DNA of 34,804 nucleotides, from assembly GCA_015067245.1 (NCBI GenBank), contig SVMV01000003.1, positions 1 to 34,804 of the forward strand. Reading direction: 5' to 3'. A program made the position numbers and the translations under genes. The notes below the pieces were generated by a model, which had not been told where the DNA came from, ran no database searches, and worked only from the letters and a program-made list of their open reading frames with translations. Every line of letters begins with the position of its first letter. The stretch's first letter is position 1. The DNA is from Oscillospiraceae bacterium. Lineage in GTDB: Bacteria; Bacillota; Clostridia; Oscillospirales; Ruminococcaceae. Shown piece after piece: positions 18,507 through 27,547 of this stretch.

Positions 18507-19154
18507 TTAATTATCAGAATATATAAGTCCTTCCCCTATAGTATTAGGCACTTTGCCAATTATAACAGTTTCGGCAACACATACTTTATTTTCGGAGTAA
18601 ATACTGGTAGAATAGTTAGGTATAAGAGCATTTGCAGTAACTTTTAAAGTTATAAAAATCTGATGGTTTATCTGGTTTATTCCAGTGTTCTGAAATACAC
18701 TTTCAACCTCGGCCTCTACATAGGATGACGGTGTAATTTTAAATTTAAGTTTTGGTCCTTTATTCTGCAATATATCTATAGATGTTATATTGCCGATTGG
18801 TATATACACGTTTGTGGCAGGCAGCTTTTGCGTTTGTTCTATTGTGGTTTTAACAAGCTCTGACCGCAGTTTGTTTACATGCAGACTGTTGTAGTTTACC
18901 GATACAATTTCTTCGTTGTGATTTTTTACTATTTCCACAAGGTCATCATAAGTATAGTCAGTTTCTTCCATCACCATAATTATGGCATTGTTTACCGCCT
19001 TATTTATAACACTTTGCAGATTATACTGTGCCACCGTTATAACCACAGGTCTTAGACATATATCTATATAAATACACAAAGCTATAAATGATAATACAAA
19101 GGAAAATATAATCAACTTTCGTTTGATTTGGTAGTTTTTTCTTGCTTTTTTCAC
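18507..19154 (-). CDS. yunB: Sporulation protein YunB
   Basis: 215 aa; N-terminal transmembrane segment, LRPVVITVAQYNLQSVINKAVNNAI, LPATNVYIPIGNITS, VAETVIIGKVPNTIGEG. GTG start with AGGGGTGA. Confidence 0.9.
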   Translation of the reverse strand: MKKARKNYQIKRKLIIFSFVLSFIALCIYIDICLRPVVITVAQYNLQSVINKAVNNAIIMVMEETDYTYDDLVEIVKNHNEEIVSVNYNSLHVNKLRSELVKTTIEQTQKLPATNVYIPIGNITSIDILQNKGPKLKFKITPSSYVEAEVESVFQNTGINQINHQIFITLKVTANALIPNYSTSIYSENKVCVAETVIIGKVPNTIGEGLIYSDN

Positions 19155-19189
19155 AAATTCACCCCTGCTTTTTCACATATTAATTATTA

Positions 19190-19217
19190 AATTTATGTTG
19201 GTTGATTTAAGATATTA
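19190..19217 (-). promoter_or_regulatory. Candidate sigma-E promoter of yunB
   Basis: Minus strand TAATATC (19211-19217), 13 nt spacer, CATAAATT (19190-19197). Region is AT-rich, so chance matches are likelier than for spoIIIAA. Confidence 0.45.
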
Positions 19218-19281
19218 ATATATTTTATTCACAAACGCATTAACAGTGAACAATATACATAATAATTGAGGTAAAATTACA

Positions 19282-19698
19282 ATGAACAATTTCTTGCAGA
19301 AACTGCGTAATACAATGTACAAAATATCATACGGCAGATATGGCACCGATGCTTTTTCCAAATTTTTGCTTTGCAGCGGCCTTGGCCTTTTTGTTATATA
19401 CCTGTTTAGCGGTTTCAGGGTACTCTATTCTCTTGCAATTATTTTACTTTTTTACAATGTATTCCGCAGCTATTCCAAAAACTACACAAGACGTCGCCAG
19501 GAACTTGATGTATATCTTTTTTACAAAGGTAAATTTGATAAAAAATTTGCTCTGCAGAAAAGAATGTGGAGAGAAAGAAATACCCACAAATTTTTCAAAT
19601 GCCCAAACTGTAAAACAGTTGTAAGAGTGCCAAAAGGAAGGGGTAAAATTGAAATTACCTGTCCTAAATGCAAAACCAATTTTATTAAAAAATCATAA
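19282..19698 (+). CDS. Hypothetical membrane protein with C-terminal zinc ribbon
   Basis: 138 aa; hydrophobic LCSGLGLFVIYLFSGFRVLYSLAIILLFYNVF, basic linker, then FKCPNCKTVVRVPKGRGKIEITCPKCKTNF. RBS GAGG. Confidence 0.88.
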   Translation: MNNFLQKLRNTMYKISYGRYGTDAFSKFLLCSGLGLFVIYLFSGFRVLYSLAIILLFYNVFRSYSKNYTRRRQELDVYLFYKGKFDKKFALQKRMWRERNTHKFFKCPNCKTVVRVPKGRGKIEITCPKCKTNFIKKS

Positions 19699-19710
19699 AG
19701 TGAGTAATTT

Positions 19711-20538
19711 ATGTTTGGATATGTTCAGGCTAATACAGATATTCTTACCCAAGAAGAAAAAAGCAGATACAGAGAATTTTACTGCGGGCTTTGCCACACA
19801 TTAGGCAATCGCTATGGTTTTACATCCCGTTTGAGCCTAAGCTTTGATATGACTTTTCTTGCCATTTTGCTTTCATCACTGTATGAGCCTGCAGAAACAC
19901 AAAGCACATCAAGGTGCATAATGCATCCTTTTAAAGAGCATAGGTTTATAACAAATCCCTATATTGATTATGCTGCAGATATGACTGTGGCCCTTGTTTA
20001 CTTTAACTGTATCGACGACTGGAAAGACGATAAAAATTTTGTTGCCAAAGGCTATGCAAGCCTATTGTCAAACGCTTATAAAAAGGTTAAAATAGACTGG
20101 CCTTTACAGTGTGAAGCAATTGAAAAAGAGCTGAATATCCTTGCAAAGATTGAAGCGGAAAATAATCCTTCTCTGGATGCCGCCGCAAACAGCTTTGGCA
20201 GGCTTATGGAAGCTTTGTTTGTGTACAAAAACGATATATGGGCTGACTATCTTAAAAAACTTGGCTATGGCCTTGGCAGATACATTTATCTTGCCGATGC
20301 TTCTGTTGATCTTGAAAAAGATATAAAAAAAGGCAGTTACAATCCGTTAATCAATCAGGTTTCGGATATCAGTGATTTCAAACCAAGGCTGCAGCTGTTG
20401 CTTGGAGAAGCCTCTCAATGCTTTGAAAAACTGCCATTAGTGCAGGATGAAAATATATTAAAAAACATAATTTATTCAGGTATATGGAATAAATACAACC
20501 AGAAAATCAACAAAGGAGAGCACAGGAATGATAAATGA
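19711..20538 (+). CDS. DUF5685-like protein of unknown function
   Basis: 275 aa; [79 protein letters not shown]. Family name is from memory and was not searched. Confidence 0.8.
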   Translation: MFGYVQANTDILTQEEKSRYREFYCGLCHTLGNRYGFTSRLSLSFDMTFLAILLSSLYEPAETQSTSRCIMHPFKEHRFITNPYIDYAADMTVALVYFNCIDDWKDDKNFVAKGYASLLSNAYKKVKIDWPLQCEAIEKELNILAKIEAENNPSLDAAANSFGRLMEALFVYKNDIWADYLKKLGYGLGRYIYLADASVDLEKDIKKGSYNPLINQVSDISDFKPRLQLLLGEASQCFEKLPLVQDENILKNIIYSGIWNKYNQKINKGEHRNDK

Positions 20539-21277
20539 ACCGCATAAGGTTCTTGGTGTATCTGAAAACGCAACTCAGGACGAAATTAAAAAGGCATATC
20601 GCCAGCTGGCAAAAAAATATCACCCAGATTTAAATCCGGGTGACCAGAGTGCTGCGCAAAAAATGAATGAAATAAACGAAGCTTATGATATGCTGATGAA
20701 TCCAGAGAAATACCGCAGGCAACAGACTGCAGGTTACGGCGGATATGGCCAGGGTGGTTATAATACTTATGGCGGCCAGCAAGGAAGAACTTATCGCACA
20801 TACACATACGGCGGTCCGTTTGGCGGCTGGACATATACAAATGTGGACTTTGATGATTTCTTTGGCAGCTATACAAACAGCGACTTTTTAAATCCAAAGG
20901 TAGAAGCAACAGACGGATACAATATTCAGCGTGCTATTTTGGAAATAAATAATAAACGTTACCAGGACGCTGTCAACACCCTTAACTATCTTTCCAAGGA
21001 AAGCCGTGATGCACGCTGGTATTATCTTAGCGCACTTGCTCACAACGGTCTTGGCAATACAGTTCAGGCGGCTGACCATATTCAGCAGGCGGTAAATATG
21101 GAACCAAACAATCAGACCTACCGCCAGACATATCAGTACATCAACCGTTCTTCACAGACCTATCAGCGCAATGCAAGGACATACAGCAGCGGCTTTGGGG
21201 GCATGGGCAGCCTTTGCTGCAGCATGGCTCTTTCGCAGATGCTGTGCGGTAATCCGTGTTTTTTCTGCTTCTGCTAA
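20528..21277 (+). CDS. J-domain (DnaJ-like) protein with TPR-like region and Cys-rich C-terminus
   Basis: 249 aa; [32 protein letters not shown] (HPD), Gly/Tyr-rich linker, [20 protein letters not shown]...[32 protein letters not shown], tail [20 protein letters not shown]. Overlaps the upstream CDS by 11 nt. Confidence 0.92.
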   Translation: MINEPHKVLGVSENATQDEIKKAYRQLAKKYHPDLNPGDQSAAQKMNEINEAYDMLMNPEKYRRQQTAGYGGYGQGGYNTYGGQQGRTYRTYTYGGPFGGWTYTNVDFDDFFGSYTNSDFLNPKVEATDGYNIQRAILEINNKRYQDAVNTLNYLSKESRDARWYYLSALAHNGLGNTVQAADHIQQAVNMEPNNQTYRQTYQYINRSSQTYQRNARTYSSGFGGMGSLCCSMALSQMLCGNPCFFCFC

Positions 21278-21295
21278 AATTCAATATAAAAATAT

Positions 21296-21335
21296 GGGAT
21301 AACCTGATTGATTTCAGGTTATCCCTTTAGTTTTG
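21296..21335. terminator. Bidirectional rho-independent terminator between the convergent J-domain gene and pfkA
   Basis: GGGATAACCTG-8 nt-CAGGTTATCCC perfect 11-bp stem (21296-21325); T-rich tail on plus (TTTAGTTTTG) and on minus (ATATTTTTAT). Confidence 0.88.
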
Positions 21336-22307
21336 TTAGATAGATACAATATCTGCTACATGAAGGAAATATGGGTCAATTTCTTTTGTCATTGCCAATG
21401 CTTCTTCAATTTCATAGCTTACGATGTGGTATTCGTGGAGAGCAACAACACGGTTATACTGGCCTTCACGCAGAAGTTCAACTGCCTTGCAGCCCATAAG
21501 TGTTGCAATAAGTCTGTCGCGGGAAGTTGGAGAACCGCCGCGCTGAACGTGACCAAGAATTGTTGCACGTGTTTCGATGCCTGTTGCAAACTGAATGATT
21601 TTTGCAATGCCTTCGGCATCGCCAACGCCTTCGGCAACAACAACAAGGAAGTTCTTTTTACCGATTTTAAGACTTTCTTTAATCTGGTTGATAACATCTT
21701 TTTCAAGGTCAAATTCTTTTTCAGGAATAAGCACTGCCATAGCGCCGTTAGCAATAGCTGTACTTACCGCAATATGACCTGCGTGTCTGCCCATAACCTC
21801 AACAACACTACAGCGTTCGTGGCTGCGTGCTGTGTCACGAAGTCTGTCACACATCTGAATTGATGTGTTAAGAGCTGTGTCGTAGCCGATTGTGTAGTCA
21901 CTGCAAGCAATATCATTGTCGATTGTGCCAGGAATACCAATACATTTGATGCCTTTTTTGGCAATAGCCTGACATCCGCGGAAAGAGCCGTCGCCGCCGA
22001 TAACAACCAAAGCGTCAATACCGTGTTTTACACAGGTTTCGTAAGCTTTCTGCTGACCTTCTTCAGTCTGAAACTCTTTACATCTTGCTGTAAAAAGCAT
22101 TGTGCCGCCGCGCTGGATAATGTTGGAAACACTTCTTAAATCCATATCTATAACATTGTCTTCTATAAGACCATTATATCCGTGGAGAATGCCTTTTACA
22201 TTAATACCATAATAAAGTGCTGTACGCACAACTGCCCTGATTGCAGCGTTCATACCAGGTGCGTCACCACCGCTTGTAAGAACACCGATTGTTTTGATTT
22301 CTGACAT
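21336..22307 (-). CDS. pfkA: ATP-dependent 6-phosphofructokinase
   Basis: 323 aa; IGVLTSGGDAPGMNAAIRAVVR, VVIGGDGSFRG, GIPGTIDNDIACSDYTIGYDTALN, VEVMGRHAGHIA, LGHVQRGGSPTSRDR. Confidence 0.97.
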   Translation of the reverse strand: MSEIKTIGVLTSGGDAPGMNAAIRAVVRTALYYGINVKGILHGYNGLIEDNVIDMDLRSVSNIIQRGGTMLFTARCKEFQTEEGQQKAYETCVKHGIDALVVIGGDGSFRGCQAIAKKGIKCIGIPGTIDNDIACSDYTIGYDTALNTSIQMCDRLRDTARSHERCSVVEVMGRHAGHIAVSTAIANGAMAVLIPEKEFDLEKDVINQIKESLKIGKKNFLVVVAEGVGDAEGIAKIIQFATGIETRATILGHVQRGGSPTSRDRLIATLMGCKAVELLREGQYNRVVALHEYHIVSYEIEEALAMTKEIDPYFLHVADIVSI

Positions 22308-22316
22308 ACTTTTAAC

Positions 22317-25300
22317 CTACCTTTTATACGCTATGTTACCCTGCCCCACAATAGTCTGTATGCGGCCAAACATATCGTTATTTTCATAAATCCAAAGCTT
22401 TTCAGGCGCAAGCAATTTCTGTTTTTCTTCTTCAAAATAGAAGTATACCGGCATATTGCCATTATATTCTGCCAGAATTTGTCTTACTGCCCCAAGGCTT
22501 TGCACATTTTTATTTTTAAAGCGAATGTATAAACCATTGCCCTTTTGCGTTTTGTTGTTGAGCATTGCTTTTGCCTGGTCTGAATTTATATCCCAGACAT
22601 TCTCTGCCACCAAAGTTGCGGAATCATCTTTAAGCGAAACCCTGCCCTTAACAATTACAACATCATTTTCTAACATATTTGCACTGGTTGTGTCAAGTAC
22701 TTTCGGAAACAAAATTACATCCATTGTACCCGATAAATCTTCCACTGTTGCAAAACACATTATATCGTTTTTCTTTGTTGTATGGTTGCGGCATTTTACA
22801 ATTGTTGCAACTATTGTCTGTACCGTATTATCGTATACCTCATTGCCCTCACCTGTCAATCGAGAAATGTTGCAAGTAGATATATTTTTTGAATACTCTT
22901 TGTAGTTATCCAGCGGATGCCCCGACAGATAGATTCCTGCCAAAGTCTTTTCAAATGTTACAATTTCATAAGGTTCAAACTCACTGCAAGGCGGGAATGT
23001 GTAATCATTTGTAATCTTTTTGACATCTGCAGATGCGTCCCCGCTTGTCATTGCAAAAAGGTCAAGCTGACCCTCAAGGTTGCTTTTTACATCCTGCTGA
23101 ATGCTTTTCTGCACATTCTCAAAATTGGAATACAGTTGGCGTCGATTTGCAGGAAATGCATCAAATGCCCCCACTTTTATAAGGCTTTCAATGGCACGCT
23201 TGTTAAAGTCTTTCGTGGCCATACGCTTGCAGAAGTCATAAAAACCTGTAAAGTTGCCGTTTTCTTCTCTTTCTCTGCAAAGCAGCTCGGTAAAGCTTTT
23301 ACCCACATTTTTAATCGCCGCAAGACCATAACGGATATCATCGCCTTCTACTGTAAAGTCGGAGAAACTTTTGTTGATATCAGGCGGCAAAATCTGAATG
23401 TTAAGGCGCTGGCATTCCTGAGTGTATTCAAGAATTTTTGCACTGTTTTCGATAATGCTTGTAATCATAGCAGCCATAAACTGCTTTGGATAGTGGGCCT
23501 TAAGGTAAGCTGTCTGATATGCAACAAATGCATAGGCTGCTGCATGTGCCTTGTTGAAAGCATAGGAAGCAAAACTGGTCATCTCGTTGAAGATGTCTGT
23601 TGCAATGGCTTCGGAAACACCGTTTGCCTTACAGCCTTCAATAAAGTGGCTGCGCTCTTTTTCCATAACATCAGCTTTCTTTTTACCCATAGCACGGCGC
23701 ACAATATCCGCCTGACCATAAGAATAACCTGCCATTTCACGGCAAATCTGCATAACCTGCTCCTGATAAACTATGCATCCGTTTGTAACGTTGAGGATTT
23801 TTTCCAACATTGGATGCTTATAGCTTATATTTGCAGGATTATGTCTGTTTGCAATAAATGTGGGGATAGAATCCATAGGGCCTGGTCGGTAGAGAGAAAT
23901 AACCGCAATCAAATCTTCTATGTCTACAGGTTTAAGGCGCATAAGCACACTGCGCATACCTTCGGATTCAAACTGGAACACCCCTGTTGTATCACCCTGT
24001 GTAAGCATATCAAACACTTTTTTATCATTGTGCGGGATATTTTCAATATCAAAATCAGGCTCGACCTGCTTTACCATCTTTGCGCAATGGTCAATAACAG
24101 TAAGGGTGCGAAGGCCCAGAAAGTCCATTTTAAGCAGCCCCAGTTCTTCTATGGTTGTCATTGGGAACTGTGTTACAATCTGACCGTCATTGCTTTGAAG
24201 CGGCACATATTCTTCTGCCGCTAAATCGGTGATAACAACACCAGCTGCATGGGTTGATGCGTGGCGCGGCATGCCTTCAACCTTAATTGCAAGGTCTATA
24301 AGCTCTTTTATCTGCTGGTCAGTATTGTAAAGGTTTTCCATTTCCTTGGAAATAGCAAGAGCTTTTGCTATGGTCATCTTGGGCTCGTTAGGGATAAGCT
24401 TTGCAACTTTATCTGCAACGGAATAAGGTATTGTAAGCACCCTTGCAATATCACGGATTGCACCGCGTGCCAACATTGTGCCAAAAGTGATAATCTGGGC
24501 AACGTGGTCAGCACCATATTTATCTATAACATAATCAATAACCTGCTGACGCTTTTCGTAACAGAAGTCAACGTCAAAGTCCGGCATGCTTACACGTTCT
24601 GGGTTTAAAAAGCGCTCAAAAAGCAAATTGTATTTAAGCGGATCAATACTTGTAATACCCATACAGTATGCGCACAGACTTGCAGCGCCTGAACCACGGC
24701 CAGGGCCCACAGGTATGTCATGTGTCTTTGCATAGTTTATAAAATCATAAACTATAAGATAATAGTTTACAAAACCCATTTTGGAAATAACCGAAATTTC
24801 ATAATCCAATCGTGCCTGAATCTCCGGTGTAATTTCCTTATAATGTTTTTTCAAACCTTCATTGCAGAGACGCACAAAGAAATCGTAGTTATCGCTGCCG
24901 TCAGGTGCGCGGTATTTTGGCAGTTTTGTAACACCGAATTCGTAATCAAAGTTGCATTTTTCAGCAATTTTTACGGTATTTTCACAGGCTTCCTGCACAT
25001 ATCCAAAAAGATTGTACATCTCTTCACTGCTTTTTACATAAAATTCTTCTGTTTCAAATTCCAGTGTATCTGGGTCTGTAAGGGTTTTGTTGGTCTGCAC
25101 ACAGATAAGCGCATACTGCATTTTTGCATCTTCCTGCCTTATATAGTGGCAGTCGTTTGTTGCAACAAGAGGAATATCCAGCTCTCTTGCGAGGCTTATA
25201 AGCTTTGGCAGGATTTTCTGCTGGTCTTCTATGCCGTGGTCCTGCAGTTCGATATAAAAATCTTCGCCAAATATTTCTTTATAAAAAAGTGCAATCTCCC

Positions 25301-25766
25301 TTGCCTTTTCCACATCATCGGCAACCAGAGCACGCGGAATTTCGCCTGCCAGACATGCAGAGAGACATATTAAGCCCTCGCTGTGTTTTTTAAGCAACTC
25401 GTGGTCTATCCTTGGTTTTGTATAAAAACCATCAATAAATCCGTGAGAAACCAGTTTGATAAGATTTTGATAACCAACTTTGTTTTTGCACAGCAACACA
25501 AGATGGAAATACCCATCAACACGGTGAACCTTATCAGTCATCCCTCGTGTTGAAACATAAACTTCACAGCCTATAATCGGCTTTATACCTTCTTTTTTAC
25601 ACTTTTTGTAAAAATCCACACAGCCGTACATTACACCGTGGTCGGTTATGGCAACAGCGCTTTGACCAATGTTTTTTACATGGTCAACAAGCCTGTCGAT
25701 ACGGCAGGCGCCGTCCAGCAGGCTGTATTCGGTATGCAGATGCAAATGCACAAAATCGTTGTTCAT
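22317..25766 (-). CDS. dnaE: DNA polymerase III subunit alpha (DnaE type)
   Basis: MNNDFVHLHLHTEYSLLDGACRI (PHP), GPGRGSGAASLCAYCMGIT, MPDFDVDFCYEKR, YRPGPMDSIPTFI, C-terminal OB fold. Start reset from 25793 to 25766 (AAGAGGAATAAG upstream). Confidence 0.97.
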   Translation of the reverse strand: MNNDFVHLHLHTEYSLLDGACRIDRLVDHVKNIGQSAVAITDHGVMYGCVDFYKKCKKEGIKPIIGCEVYVSTRGMTDKVHRVDGYFHLVLLCKNKVGYQNLIKLVSHGFIDGFYTKPRIDHELLKKHSEGLICLSACLAGEIPRALVADDVEKAREIALFYKEIFGEDFYIELQDHGIEDQQKILPKLISLARELDIPLVATNDCHYIRQEDAKMQYALICVQTNKTLTDPDTLEFETEEFYVKSSEEMYNLFGYVQEACENTVKIAEKCNFDYEFGVTKLPKYRAPDGSDNYDFFVRLCNEGLKKHYKEITPEIQARLDYEISVISKMGFVNYYLIVYDFINYAKTHDIPVGPGRGSGAASLCAYCMGITSIDPLKYNLLFERFLNPERVSMPDFDVDFCYEKRQQVIDYVIDKYGADHVAQIITFGTMLARGAIRDIARVLTIPYSVADKVAKLIPNEPKMTIAKALAISKEMENLYNTDQQIKELIDLAIKVEGMPRHASTHAAGVVITDLAAEEYVPLQSNDGQIVTQFPMTTIEELGLLKMDFLGLRTLTVIDHCAKMVKQVEPDFDIENIPHNDKKVFDMLTQGDTTGVFQFESEGMRSVLMRLKPVDIEDLIAVISLYRPGPMDSIPTFIANRHNPANISYKHPMLEKILNVTNGCIVYQEQVMQICREMAGYSYGQADIVRRAMGKKKADVMEKERSHFIEGCKANGVSEAIATDIFNEMTSFASYAFNKAHAAAYAFVAYQTAYLKAHYPKQFMAAMITSIIENSAKILEYTQECQRLNIQILPPDINKSFSDFTVEGDDIRYGLAAIKNVGKSFTELLCREREENGNFTGFYDFCKRMATKDFNKRAIESLIKVGAFDAFPANRRQLYSNFENVQKSIQQDVKSNLEGQLDLFAMTSGDASADVKKITNDYTFPPCSEFEPYEIVTFEKTLAGIYLSGHPLDNYKEYSKNISTCNISRLTGEGNEVYDNTVQTIVATIVKCRNHTTKKNDIMCFATVEDLSGTMDVILFPKVLDTTSANMLENDVVIVKGRVSLKDDSATLVAENVWDINSDQAKAMLNNKTQKGNGLYIRFKNKNVQSLGAVRQILAEYNGNMPVYFYFEEEKQKLLAPEKLWIYENNDMFGRIQTIVGQGNIAYKR

Positions 25767-25767
25767 C

Positions 25768-26649
25768 TTATTCCTCTTGTTTAGCCATATCACAAAGCTT
25801 TTTCAGACGCCTGTTTAAAGAAGACTTTGTCATTGGCGGATTGGTTATCGCCGCAAGTTCTGAAAGTGAAAGTTCTGGATTTTCCATTTTAAGTTCGGCA
25901 ATATACTTTAAATCATCACTTAAGAATTCAAATTTTCCGCTTTCTATCAATTTATTTATAGCATCAATATGCTCGCTTGTTGCCTTTGCGGCTTTGGCAA
26001 TGTTTGCAGTTTCGCAGTTTCTTATGCGGTTTACACGGTTGCGGATATCCTTTACCACCTTGTTTGACATAATTTCAAGACAGGTATTCTGTGCACCGAT
26101 AGTGGCAAGAAAATCTTCAATAGTTTCGCTGTTTCGTGTATAAACAACAAAACCTTTGCGCCGTTGTGAAATTTTAAACTCAAAATTTTTACGGTAAAGT
26201 GTGGCAAGCAGTTTTGCTGCCATATCTTCGTCAGCAATTGTAAATTCCAACTGATATTCTTTTTCAGGGTCAGACAGAAATCCGTTTTTTATAAACAACC
26301 CCTGTAAAAAATATAGAAAACATTTGTCGCATAAAAATCTTGTTTTCTGTATTTTGTGCAGTTTTGTTATGCTTTCTTCTTCTGTTATATGTATAGTTGC
26401 AGTCTGCTTATTGGCAGCCGACTCTTTGTTTATAACATAACTGTCTATTTCCAGATCATTTAGCAGTTTTTTTACAATTTTGGTCGATTTTATAATATCA
26501 GGCTGCACTATAATTTGTGTAAAGTTACTCTGCTTTACATCATCACAGAAATATCCGCGGATAAAGTTCTGCTTGCAACAGTCTGATTTTGGATATTTCA
26601 GATTGTCAAGAGTTTCAAGTTTAGCTTTTTTGGAAAAACTAAGTTCCAT
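25768..26649 (-). CDS. whiA: DNA-binding protein WhiA
   Basis: 293 aa; CCKQNFIRGYFCDD, TRFLCDKCFLYFLQGLFIKNGFLSDPEKEYQLEF (LAGLIDADG-like), ENPELSLSELAAITNPPMTKSSLNRRLKKL (HTH). Confidence 0.94.
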   Translation of the reverse strand: MELSFSKKAKLETLDNLKYPKSDCCKQNFIRGYFCDDVKQSNFTQIIVQPDIIKSTKIVKKLLNDLEIDSYVINKESAANKQTATIHITEEESITKLHKIQKTRFLCDKCFLYFLQGLFIKNGFLSDPEKEYQLEFTIADEDMAAKLLATLYRKNFEFKISQRRKGFVVYTRNSETIEDFLATIGAQNTCLEIMSNKVVKDIRNRVNRIRNCETANIAKAAKATSEHIDAINKLIESGKFEFLSDDLKYIAELKMENPELSLSELAAITNPPMTKSSLNRRLKKLCDMAKQEE

Positions 26650-26652
26650 TTA

Positions 26653-27519
26653 CTATTTTCTCCTGTTTATATCACGGTGATGCACAGTTGCTGCATAGCC
26701 GTTTTCTTTTATATGCTCATACATTGCATTGCAGAATGCAACCGAGCGGTGTTTGCCGCCTGTGCAGCCAAAACCAATGGTGAGGTGGCTTTTGCCTTCT
26801 TTTATGTACAGCGGCAGCGAATAGTCTATAACATCAATATATTTTTCCAGCAGCTTCTGTGCCTCCTGCTGTGAAAACACAAAATCAACTATCTCTTCAT
26901 CATTACCTGTTTTTTCCCTTAGCCCTTTAACATAGAAAGGATTAAGCAGACATCTTACATCAAACATAACATCAACGTCTGCTGGTACGCCAAATTTAAA
27001 TCCAAAAGAAATAACGTCAACAGTCAGTGTTTCTTTTACATCCTGCACCGCAAATGACAAAATTCGGTCTTTAAGCTGCGCTGTTGAAAGTATTGATGTA
27101 TCAAGGATGTAGTCCGCCTGTGTGTAAAGCTGATTGAGAGCATCTTTTTCGTATTTAACAGCTTCTTCGAGAGAAAGATTTTTACGAAGCATGACAGGAT
27201 GTCTGCGGCGTGTCTCTTTATATCTGTCAAGTATAACCTTTTCGTTTGCATCAAGGAAGATAACCTTTGCTGCGTTTTCTTTTTGCAGGCTGGCTACGAG
27301 TTCAAAAAGTTCTGTATTGTTTTCACCATTGCGTATATCTATAACGCAGGCGATTTTTTGATTATTGATGCTGAATTCATCATTCATTTCCAGCAGTTTT
27401 ATAATCAGCGGTGCAGGCATATTGTCGATGCAGAAAAAGCCCACATCTTCAAGTGCACGCACAGCAAGACTTTTGCCAGCCCCAGATAAACCTGTAATTA
27501 TAAGCAAACCATTATCCAT
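26653..27519 (-). CDS. rapZ: RNase adapter RapZ / YvcJ family nucleotide-binding protein
   Basis: 288 aa; IITGLSGAGKSLAVRALEDVGFFCIDNMP, ETRRRHPV, GFKFGVPADVDVMFDVRCLLNPFY, IGFGCTGGKHRSVAF. Confidence 0.97.
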   Translation of the reverse strand: MDNGLLIITGLSGAGKSLAVRALEDVGFFCIDNMPAPLIIKLLEMNDEFSINNQKIACVIDIRNGENNTELFELVASLQKENAAKVIFLDANEKVILDRYKETRRRHPVMLRKNLSLEEAVKYEKDALNQLYTQADYILDTSILSTAQLKDRILSFAVQDVKETLTVDVISFGFKFGVPADVDVMFDVRCLLNPFYVKGLREKTGNDEEIVDFVFSQQEAQKLLEKYIDVIDYSLPLYIKEGKSHLTIGFGCTGGKHRSVAFCNAMYEHIKENGYAATVHHRDINRRK

Positions 27520-27547
27520 TTTACATTTCCTTTGCTTTCAATAATAA

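Noticed and set aside
19258-19264. CATAATA resembling a sigma-G -10 before the plus-strand island
   Set aside because: Only a few nt upstream of the RBS, so the transcript would begin at or within the RBS; the -35 match is poor and the region is very AT-rich.
22917-24224. 435-aa plus-strand ORF antisense to dnaE
   Set aside because: The minus strand encodes full, motif-complete DnaE here. The antisense product is Cys/His/Phe-rich with no recognisable domain, typical of a shadow ORF caused by codon bias.
24720-25373. 217-aa plus-strand ORF antisense to the dnaE N-terminal region
   Set aside because: Shadow ORF; no domain and no plausible regulatory signals.
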